Of a stretch of 7,179 nucleotides of DNA, positions 1-4,979 are shown in pieces. The stretch's first letter is position 1; the number at the start of each line of letters is the position of its first letter. The stretch spans positions 1-7,179 of the forward strand of contig JAZBOH010000067.1 of NCBI GenBank assembly GCA_036351055.1, given 5' to 3'. The position numbers were made by a program, and so were the translations under genes. Source of the stretch: JABDPF01 sp036351055 (GTDB taxonomy: Bacteria > Pseudomonadota > Gammaproteobacteria > Xanthomonadales > SZUA-36). The notes below the pieces were generated by a model. The model did not search any database and was not told where the DNA came from. It saw only the letters and a list, made by a program, of their open reading frames with translations.

Positions 1-771
1 CCACGTATCGAGTTCCTCGAATCCCCAGATCATCTTGTGGTCGCCTTTCAGCGGCAGGAACAGCGTGGCTGTGAAACTGCCGTCGGGCCCCGGGAAGGCC
101 AGCATCATGTAACCGCCGCGCGGCCAGATATGCAGGGCATTGGGGTCCATGTAGGGTTCGTGTGATTCATCGGCCGGAATGCTCAGGAACTTGTAGCCGG
201 AGTCGAGCATATCGACCTCGGCGTCCAGCTCGCAAACCGGTTCCAGCAGGCGCCTGACCATTGAGGCGGGGCCGTCGGCACCGATCAGGACCTCGAAACG
301 GTGGCTGTGACCACCCCCGTTATGGCGGGTCACAAACCGCGCGGTGTTGTTGTCCCAGTCGATTTCGTGCAGGCGGTGATCGTAGTGGATGCGAATCCGC
401 TCGCTGTGCCTGGCCTCGTAAAGCAGGCATTGCTGCAGGCTTTCACGGCGCACGCTATGCAGTGTTTCGTAGTCATTGTAACCATACGGTTGCAGCGTGA
501 GGCGACCGCTGCGGTCATGCATCATGCGGCCGCGCATGGGCGTGGACAGAAGGTCCACCTGCTCCAGCAATCCCGTGACACGCAAGGCGTGTCGGGCCCG
601 TTCTCCGAGCGCCAGGTTGCTGGCCAGGTCGATTTGACGGTCGCCGCTGTGCGGGTCCGCGTGTTGTTCGAACAGGTCGATCTCATAGCCCCGGCGGGCC
701 AGCAGGATGGCCAGCAGGGTTCCCGCCATTCCGGCGCCTACGATGCATACGTTTTTCGTTTCTGTCGGCAT
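1..771 (-). CDS. kmo: Kynurenine 3-monooxygenase-like FAD monooxygenase, N-terminal part (C-terminus outside window)
   Basis: Kynurenine 3-monooxygenase is an FAD- and NADPH-dependent hydroxylase that converts L-kynurenine to 3-hydroxykynurenine in tryptophan breakdown or in NAD synthesis through quinolinate. I translated the minus strand from ATG at 771-769. The frame stays open for 257 codons to the window edge; bacterial family members are about 450 residues, so roughly the last 200 are missing. Visible: the FAD-binding dinucleotide fold with GAGMAG (residues 12-17); MRGRMMH (79-85) and QPYG (94-97), which match the family's substrate-binding Arg and Tyr region (here R80 and Y96); the GADGP motif (164-168); and ALHIWPRGGYMM (212-223) followed by SFTATLFLP (232-240), very typical of the family. 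Oddities: the usual GRSINLAL signature near residue 50 reads DLASNLAL, and the usual YKEL reads YKFL (193-196). The start is chosen because the nucleotide-binding motif follows about 11 residues later; the ribosome-binding site is weak. It is divergent from queA with no obvious functional link. A related aromatic hydroxylase is the alternative. Confidence 0.82.
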   Translation of the reverse strand, partial: MPTETKNVCIVGAGMAGTLLAILLARRGYEIDLFEQHADPHSGDRQIDLASNLALGERARHALRVTGLLEQVDLLSTPMRGRMMHDRSGRLTLQPYGYNDYETLHSVRRESLQQCLLYEARHSERIRIHYDHRLHEIDWDNNTARFVTRHNGGGHSHRFEVLIGADGPASMVRRLLEPVCELDAEVDMLDSGYKFLSIPADESHEPYMDPNALHIWPRGGYMMLAFPGPDGSFTATLFLPLKGDHKMIWGFEELDTW

Positions 772-889
772 TGGCCTGTTTTTTTCTTGTTGAACGAGGG
801 GACTATTGAAATATAGAACATTTTTCAATGAATGGGGATAATCAATCCCGCTATACTAATGCGCTTTTCCGCGACACCATGACCCGCCA
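772..889. promoter_or_regulatory. AT-rich divergent promoter region between kmo and queA
   Basis: This 118-base stretch is clearly richer in A and T than its surroundings and must carry promoters for both divergent genes. On the plus strand TATACT (852-857) is a plausible -10 box for queA and would give a leader of only about 25 bases; no good -35 box stands 16-18 bases upstream. On the minus strand the reverse of 811-816 reads TATATT, a possible -10 for kmo, also with a poor -35. Two inverted repeats lie here: ATTGAAA (805-811) with TTTCAAT (823-829), and GGGAT (835-839) with ATCCC (845-849). They could be operator half-sites for a regulator, but no known site is recognised. Confidence 0.45.
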
Positions 890-893
890 TTGA
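879..893 (+). other. Four-codon ORF overlapping the queA TTG start
   Basis: ATG at 879 opens a tiny frame, Met-Thr-Arg-His-stop, whose TGA (891-893) overlaps the queA start TTG (890-892) by two bases. It sits in the only stretch between the presumed -10 box and queA and is the only ATG there. It could couple translation into the TTG start by termination and re-initiation, or be chance. Neither start has a clear ribosome-binding site. Confidence 0.25.
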
Positions 894-1906
894 AACGAAG
901 CGATTTTCAATTTGAACTGCCGCAAAACCTGATCGCCCAGCAACCGCTGGAGCGGCGGTCTGACAGCCGCTTGTTGCACCTGCCCCGGGATGGTGCGGCG
1001 GTGGCCGATCGCCGCTTCCGCGACGTTCCCGGCCTGCTGAACGAGGGCGACCTCCTGGTTTTCAACAACACGCGTGTCATACCTGCACGGCTTTTCGGCC
1101 GGAAAGCAACGGGCGGGCGTGTTGAGGTCCTGCTCGAACGGCTCCTGAATGAACGTGAATGCCTGGCCCAGCTGCGGGTCAGTAAACCCTTGCGGGCAGG
1201 CGGCCGGATCCTGCTCGAAGACGGTACCTACCTCGAGGTCGTGGGCAGGGAAGGCAGTTTCTTTCACCTGCGCGCCCCGGGCGGCGGGCTCAGCAATACG
1301 CTGGAATCCCTGGGCCATATGCCTTTGCCGCCTTATATCACGCGCGAAGACCGCGCCGAAGACCGCGAGCGATACCAGACCGTGTATTCCAGTAAACCCG
1401 GCGCCGTGGCTGCGCCGACGGCCGGGCTGCATTTCGAGCAGGCGACCCTGGATGCCATCGACCGCCGTGGTGTGGAACGTGTCGAGGTGACGCTGCACGT
1501 GGGGGCCGGAACCTTCCAGCCGGTGCGCTGCGAGCACATCGAGCAGCACCGGATGCACGCGGAGTACCTCGAAGTGTCGGCCGCGGTTTGCGAGGCGGTT
1601 GAGCGTACACGCGGCCGGGGCGGGCGGGTGATCGCGGTGGGTACGACCGCGGTGCGCAGCCTGGAGACGGCGGCTGCCGGCGGCACGCTGGAACCGTTCG
1701 CCGGCGACAGCAGGATATTCATTTATCCGGGCTACGATTTCCGCGTCATCGACGGCCTGGTGACCAATTTTCATTTGCCCGAATCCACCCTGCTGATGCT
1801 GGTCTCAGCGCTGGCCGGCCGGGAACGCGTGCTGGAAGCCTACCGGCATGCCGTACAGCAGCAGTATCGTTTTTTCAGTTACGGAGACGCCATGCTGGTT
1901 CTGTGA
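890..1906 (+). CDS. queA: S-adenosylmethionine:tRNA ribosyltransferase-isomerase (QueA)
   Basis: QueA transfers and isomerises the ribosyl group of S-adenosylmethionine onto preQ1 at tRNA position 34, making epoxyqueuosine, the penultimate step of queuosine synthesis in the cytoplasm. The 338-residue product is close to the usual length (about 340-356). Conserved blocks seen: RSDFQFELP at the N-terminus (3-11), LVFNNTRVIPARLFGRK (56-72), GHMPLPPYI (142-150), YQTVYSSKPGAVAAPTAGLHF (162-182), TLHVGAGTFQPV (201-212), VIAVGTTAVRSLE (247-259), VTNFHLPESTLLMLVSA (291-307) and YRFFSYGDAM (326-335). The start is TTG at 890. An in-frame stop lies at 857-859, no ATG or GTG lies between, and the N-terminal family motif begins at residue 3, so TTG is effectively forced. 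No clear Shine-Dalgarno sequence precedes it. It is the first gene of an apparent queA-methyltransferase-tgt operon. Confidence 0.97.
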   Translation: MKRSDFQFELPQNLIAQQPLERRSDSRLLHLPRDGAAVADRRFRDVPGLLNEGDLLVFNNTRVIPARLFGRKATGGRVEVLLERLLNERECLAQLRVSKPLRAGGRILLEDGTYLEVVGREGSFFHLRAPGGGLSNTLESLGHMPLPPYITREDRAEDRERYQTVYSSKPGAVAAPTAGLHFEQATLDAIDRRGVERVEVTLHVGAGTFQPVRCEHIEQHRMHAEYLEVSAAVCEAVERTRGRGGRVIAVGTTAVRSLETAAAGGTLEPFAGDSRIFIYPGYDFRVIDGLVTNFHLPESTLLMLVSALAGRERVLEAYRHAVQQQYRFFSYGDAMLVL

Positions 1907-1941
1907 GCCGGCCGGAGCGATAATCCGCAGCTAGTGACACC

Positions 1942-1951
1942 GGAGTTATCT
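1942..1951 (+). promoter_or_regulatory. Ribosome-binding site deciding the methyltransferase start
   Basis: GGAG at 1942-1945 stands six bases before ATG 1952. The in-frame GTG at 1934 has no such site in front of it, so ATG 1952 is the better start of the methyltransferase. Confidence 0.7.
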
Positions 1952-2704
1952 ATGTCCACATTGATCGAACAGGCCCATTCGCGGCAGTGGTTCTATTCCT
2001 ACGAACTGCCCGACGGAAGCACGACGCCGACCTACCATGGCATCGACATCCAGTCCATCCACGATACGCGTTGGAAGATGCTGGATGACTGCCTGTCCCG
2101 GCGGCTGGGCCCCGACCGCAGCGGGCTGAGTGCTTTGGACCTGGCGTCCCACCAGGGCTGGTTTGCCGTGAACATGGCCCGGTCCGGATTCAGCCGGGTA
2201 ACGGGCATCGATGCGCGCGACTCGCACGTCGAGGACAGCAGCCTGATCGCCTCGATTTACGGCATGGACCACCTGGAATTCCGCCAGGGCGACGTGCACG
2301 CCCTGGACGCTGAAAATACAGGCCAGTTCGATGTCGTATTGATGCTGGGCCTGCTGTATCACCTGGAAAACCCGATCGGCGCGTTGCGCGCCTGCCGTGC
2401 CCTGTGCCGGGACCTTTGCGTGATCGAAACCCAGGTCGTGCCGGGCCTGACCGGCTTCGTGGACTACGGCAGCTACCAGTACGTGCGCCCCCTGAAAGGC
2501 AGTTTCGGCATCATCGACGAGACCCAGGAAACGCATGGCCCCGAGGCGAGCATCACCGGTATTTGCCTGGTGCCCAGCCTGGACGCCCTGGTGTGGATCC
2601 TGCACAAGGTGGGTTTCTCGCAGGTGGACGTGCTGGAGCCGCCGGAAGACGCTTACGAGCAGCTCAAGTACCACAAGCGGGTCATGATCGCGGCGCAGGT
2701 CTGA
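1952..2704 (+). CDS. CmoB-like class I SAM-dependent methyltransferase in the queuosine cluster
   Basis: The 250-residue product is a Rossmann-fold methyltransferase whose substrate cannot be read from sequence. It most resembles the CmoB group (tRNA U34 carboxymethyltransferase; family I would expect to be PF08003, from memory). Visible: YELPDGS (17-23); RWK (40-42), aligning with Lys110 of E. coli CmoB; motif I, LDLASHQGW (62-70); the acidic residue binding the SAM ribose, D87 in GIDARD; the GD pair (113-114); FDVVLMLGLLYHLENP (126-141), aligning with the CmoB MGVLYH block, so that Y136 matches Tyr200; IET (158-160); LVPSLDAL then GF (206-222); and a C-terminal RVMIA like that of CmoB. It lacks the N-terminal helical extension (CmoB is 323 residues). 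The glycines of motif I are largely replaced, and the residue matching CmoB Lys91, which contacts carboxy-SAM, appears to be Ser23. Ordinary SAM is therefore the likely donor. It follows queA by 45 bases and precedes tgt by 3. A role in tRNA wobble modification is inference from context; a small-molecule or lipid methyltransferase is the alternative. Confidence 0.85.
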   Translation: MSTLIEQAHSRQWFYSYELPDGSTTPTYHGIDIQSIHDTRWKMLDDCLSRRLGPDRSGLSALDLASHQGWFAVNMARSGFSRVTGIDARDSHVEDSSLIASIYGMDHLEFRQGDVHALDAENTGQFDVVLMLGLLYHLENPIGALRACRALCRDLCVIETQVVPGLTGFVDYGSYQYVRPLKGSFGIIDETQETHGPEASITGICLVPSLDALVWILHKVGFSQVDVLEPPEDAYEQLKYHKRVMIAAQV

Positions 2705-2707
2705 GGA

Positions 2708-3811
2708 ATGGAATTCCAGCGGCATAAAACCTGTGGCAAGGCCCGTCTGGGCGAACTGCGTTTCGAGCGTGGCACGGTGCGCACGCCGGCTTTTATGCCC
2801 GTCGGCACCTACGGCACGGTCAAGGCGATGACGCCGGGTGAAGTGCGCACAAGCGGCGCGGACATCATCCTTGGCAATACCTTTCACCTGATGCTGCGGC
2901 CCGGAACGCAGGTGATCGAGGCACACGGCGGTTTGCACGGATTCATGCAGTGGAAAAGGCCCATCCTCACGGACTCGGGCGGATTCCAGGTCTGGAGCCT
3001 GTCCGAGCGGCGAAAAATTACTGAAAAAGGCGTGACCTTTGCCTCGCCGATCGACGGCTCGAAGGTGTTCATGGGGCCGGAGGAGTCGATGGCGGTGCAG
3101 AAATCGCTGGGCTCCGATATCGTGATGATTTTCGACGAGTGCACGCCGTACCCGGCCACCGAGCAGCAGGCGCTCGATTCCATGGAGTTGTCGCTGCGCT
3201 GGGCCGAACGCTCGAAACGGGCCCACCAGGGCAATCCCTCGGCCCTGTTCGGCATCGTGCAGGGCGGCATGCACGAAAAACTGCGGGTGCGTTCGGCACG
3301 TGGACTGGTCAATATCGGTTTCGACGGCTACGCGATCGGCGGCCTGTCGGTCGGTGAGCCGCACGATGAACGTGACCGCGTCCTGGATTTCACGGTGCCG
3401 GAGCTGCCGCAAGACCGGCCGCGTTACCTGATGGGGGTAGGGCGCCCGGAAGACATCATCGCCGGCGTCATCCGCGGCGTGGACATGTTCGACTGCGTGA
3501 TGCCGACCCGCAACGCTCGCAACGGCTACCTGTTCACCAGCCGCGGCGTGCTCAAGATCCGCAACGCCCGCTACGAGAGCGACCTCGGCCCGGTCGACCC
3601 GGCCTGCGATTGCGAAACCTGCCAGAACTACAGCCGCGCCTACCTCAAGCACCTCGAAAAGTGCAACGAAATCCTCGGCGCCCGCCTGATGACCCTCCAC
3701 AACCTCCATTTCTACCAGGCCCTGATGCAGGGCCTGCGGGAGTCCATCGCCGCCGGCAACCTCGATTCCTTTATCGAAGAATTCCTGGAAGGACTACAAC
3801 GAGGCGTGTAG
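2708..3811 (+). CDS. tgt: Queuine/preQ1 tRNA-guanine transglycosylase (Tgt)
   Basis: Tgt exchanges guanine 34 for preQ1 in the anticodon of GUN tRNAs (Asp, Asn, His, Tyr), the step before QueA. The product has 367 residues (E. coli 375). Visible: TPAFMPVGTYGTVK (26-39), ILGNTFHL (54-61), TDSGGFQVWSL with the general-acid Asp89 (88-98), MIFDECTPYPA with Asp143 of the base pocket (140-150), GIVQGGMHE (182-190), GGLSVGEP (211-218), and MFDCVMPTRNARNG with the nucleophile at D262 (260-273). The zinc site is complete: C300, C302, C305 and H331. The start ATG is only three bases past the preceding stop. GAGGA overlaps that stop and abuts the ATG, so AGGT at 2697-2700 may be the working ribosome-binding site; this arrangement suggests translational coupling. 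The stop codon TAG (3809-3811) lies inside a REP element, so the repeat supplies the very end of the frame. Confidence 0.98.
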   Translation: MEFQRHKTCGKARLGELRFERGTVRTPAFMPVGTYGTVKAMTPGEVRTSGADIILGNTFHLMLRPGTQVIEAHGGLHGFMQWKRPILTDSGGFQVWSLSERRKITEKGVTFASPIDGSKVFMGPEESMAVQKSLGSDIVMIFDECTPYPATEQQALDSMELSLRWAERSKRAHQGNPSALFGIVQGGMHEKLRVRSARGLVNIGFDGYAIGGLSVGEPHDERDRVLDFTVPELPQDRPRYLMGVGRPEDIIAGVIRGVDMFDCVMPTRNARNGYLFTSRGVLKIRNARYESDLGPVDPACDCETCQNYSRAYLKHLEKCNEILGARLMTLHNLHFYQALMQGLRESIAAGNLDSFIEEFLEGLQRGV

Positions 3812-3832
3812 GAGCGAGCCTTGCTCGCGACA
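3808..3832 (+). repeat. REP element, copy 1, overlapping the tgt stop codon
   Basis: A GTAGGAGC head is followed by a hairpin with a six-base stem, GCGAGC (3814-3819) and GCTCGC (3823-3828), around a CTT loop, then GA. This matches, from memory, the REP families of Pseudomonas and Xanthomonadales, which are mobilised by RAYT (REP-associated tyrosine) transposases. None is encoded here. The TAG of its head is the tgt stop codon. Confidence 0.85.
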
Positions 3833-3834
3833 TC

Positions 3835-3860
3835 TGTGGGAGCGGCTTTAGCCGCGACTC
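3835..3860 (+). repeat. REP element, copy 2, same orientation
   Basis: A TGTGGGAGC head precedes the hairpin GCGGCT (3842-3847) with AGCCGC (3850-3855), then GAC. It shares head and tail with copy 1 but has a different stem sequence kept in pairing, as expected of REP families under structural selection. The two lie head to tail, two bases apart. In a tgt transcript these hairpins could protect the 3' end from exonucleases; there is no U-tract for intrinsic termination. Confidence 0.83.
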
Positions 3861-3881
3861 CGTGCCCCGCCGCCTGGATAA

Positions 3882-4133
3882 CCAGTCGGCTCCCAACCGG
3901 GTTCTTTTCGCGCAAAGAACGGGGCTTGCAGTTTTGTCCTGATTCCAGGTCGCGGTGGCATATACCTTTATCAGGGATGTTTGACGCCTGGACGGCGGCA
4001 AGACAAGCGACATGGGGACGTGCCCGCCAGGGAGCGTTCCCTGAAAAGGGTATATGCCACCCCGACCTGGAATCAGACAGAGGTTGCACGCTCAATTCCT
4101 TTCATAAGAAGAACTCGGGTGGGTGGCGACTGG
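3882..4133. repeat. 252-bp imperfect inverted-repeat (MITE-like) element
   Basis: Two 96-base arms, 3882-3977 and 4038-4133, are inverted copies around a 60-base centre. Aligned by hand without gaps they match at 72 of 96 positions; the inner 39 bases (3939-3977 against 4038-4076) match at 36. About nine of the 24 mismatches would still pair as G-U in a plus-strand RNA. Both ends carry CCAGTCG (inverted on the right). The arms are too well matched and too long for a simple terminator. A non-autonomous transposable element or a structured RNA repeat are the likely explanations. No transposase gene and no convincing target-site duplication is seen. The short open frames on both strands here only translate the repeat. 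Confidence 0.85.
3901..3920 (+). repeat. Small hairpin inside the left arm of the inverted repeat
   Basis: GTTCTTT (3901-3907) and AAAGAAC (3914-3920) form a perfect seven-base stem with a six-base loop. The matching part of the right arm (about 4094-4113, reverse strand) has a weaker version with several paired or G-U positions, hinting that this sub-hairpin is a feature of the repeat family. No U-tract follows. Confidence 0.6.
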
Positions 4134-4331
4134 GGGACCATCCCCTGGTTGGGCGATTTAGAAGCGCCGAGTATTCGGGTTGAGTAGGGGACGATTGGCC
4201 TGGATGGCCAATCGAGCTCTGAAGGTAACAGGGACGTACCTCCAGAGCGGCCCCGTGCGAGGCCCGAATGCGAGGGGAGTCCCGAAGGGACCGCTGGCCA
4301 TGAGCCCAGGCAGGGGATGGTTTCCCAGTCG
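4127..4331. repeat. 205-bp second palindromic element with 27-bp terminal inverted repeats
   Basis: Positions 4127-4153 and 4305-4331 are inverted copies matching at 23 of 27 bases. The outermost CGACTGG is shared with the right end of the 252-bp element, so the two overlap by seven bases and have the same terminal sequence. The interior is a run of hairpins rather than a gene. This looks like a second unit of the same or a related repeat family lying end to end with the first, or one larger compound element (3882-4331). Confidence 0.7.
4192..4291 (+). repeat. Hairpin array inside the second element
   Basis: Three good stem-loops lie close together. 4192-4214 is a perfect nine-base stem (CGATTGGCC and its complement) with loop TGGAT. 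4216-4248 has a 12-base stem with one mismatch and a nine-base loop containing CAGGGACG. 4279-4291 is GTCCC-GAA-GGGAC. A weaker GGCC/GGCC pair spans 4249-4264. The first two stems adjoin with one base between, so an RNA could fold as stacked stems. Confidence 0.75.
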
Positions 4332-4600
4332 GTGGACTACGCAATTGCCATGTACGGTGGAATTCCTCATTCGCGACGTGCATCGGCATTCCACAAACAT
4401 GCGTAACGGCCGTCCGGCGGTTTTTCTCTGCATGCGGCAAAAAAGCACTTGTTCCATAGCCTGCGCTTTCGCCGCTGCAACAGGTAAATGCTGCGCCCTA
4501 CTATGGTTATGATTTATAATGCCCGGCTGCGGTTGCACGAGCGCCCAAAAGGCCCCATATCGACCGCAAGCCCGACAACTGGACATTTACGAGGACTCTC
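4332..4600 (+). promoter_or_regulatory. Gene-free region with yajC promoter and leader
   Basis: No gene is visible here. A perfect TATAAT (4515-4520) is the probable -10 box for yajC-secD-secF, predicting transcription from about 4527 and a leader of roughly 75 bases. No good -35 hexamer stands at the right distance, so an activator or another sigma preference is possible. GAGGA (4591-4595), five bases before ATG 4601, is the yajC ribosome-binding site. A seven-base inverted repeat, GTGGAAT (4357-4363) with ATTCCAC (4388-4394), is of unknown meaning. Confidence 0.6.
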
Positions 4601-4936
4601 ATGGAACTCCTGGACTTTTTCATCACCAGCGCGTTCGCGCAGGACGCAGCGGCACAGCCCAACACCCTGATGTCTTTCCTGCCACTGATCATCATCTTTG
4701 TCATTTTTTACTTCCTGCTGATCCGCCCGCAAATGAAGCGCGCCAAGGAACACAAGAAGCTGGTTGCCGAACTCGGCAACGGCGACGAGGTGGTAACCAC
4801 CGGCGGACTGCTTGGCAAAATCACCAAGGTGGGTGAATCATTCGTGACCGTTGAGCTGGCCGACAACGTCCAGATCAAGATCCAGAGACATGCCATTACC
4901 GGCGTGATGCCCAAGGGCACAATCAAGTCCGCTTGA
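4601..4936 (+). CDS. yajC: Sec translocon accessory protein YajC
   Basis: YajC is a small inner-membrane protein that associates with SecD and SecF and, through them, with SecYEG; it is not essential in E. coli. The 111-residue product has the usual family length. An N-terminal FFITSAFAQ segment (6-14), a single membrane helix at about residues 24-41 (SFLPLIIIFVIFYFLLI) and the hallmark RPQMKRAKEHK (42-52) are visible. GDEVVTTGGLLGKI (61-74) and a basic, beta-rich cytoplasmic tail follow. The start is supported by GAGGA five bases upstream and by family alignment. It is the first gene of a yajC-secD-secF operon; secD follows after 43 bases. Confidence 0.97.
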   Translation: MELLDFFITSAFAQDAAAQPNTLMSFLPLIIIFVIFYFLLIRPQMKRAKEHKKLVAELGNGDEVVTTGGLLGKITKVGESFVTVELADNVQIKIQRHAITGVMPKGTIKSA

Positions 4937-4979
4937 GACGGACCCCTAAACAACAATAAACAGCATTCCGAGGCTGAAG

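Noticed and set aside
301..816. 171-codon plus-strand frame at the left end
   Set aside because: It lies antisense to the kmo-like gene, which shows an FAD fold and family signature blocks. No family is recognisable in the plus-strand product.
1934..1951. GTG at 1934 as start of the methyltransferase
   Set aside because: It has no ribosome-binding site, while ATG 1952 has GGAG at proper spacing.
1946..3709. 587-codon open frame on the minus strand across the methyltransferase and tgt
   Set aside because: It is antisense to two genes with clear family motifs, its translation shows no recognisable domain, and it spans two unrelated genes. Long antisense frames are common in high-G+C coding DNA.
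3808..4331. CRISPR-like array because of many repeats in a row
   Set aside because: The repeats are palindromic and of differing sequence and size, with no regular direct repeat and spacer pattern and no cas genes.
4407..4425. Possible intrinsic terminator: G+C-rich stretch followed by TTTTT
   Set aside because: The best stem has only three G-C pairs plus wobble pairs, or a two-base loop in the other register, which is too weak to call.
3712..4586. Several open frames of about 65-140 codons on both strands between tgt and yajC
   Set aside because: They translate REP and inverted-repeat sequence, mirror one another across strands, lack good ribosome-binding sites and show no domain.
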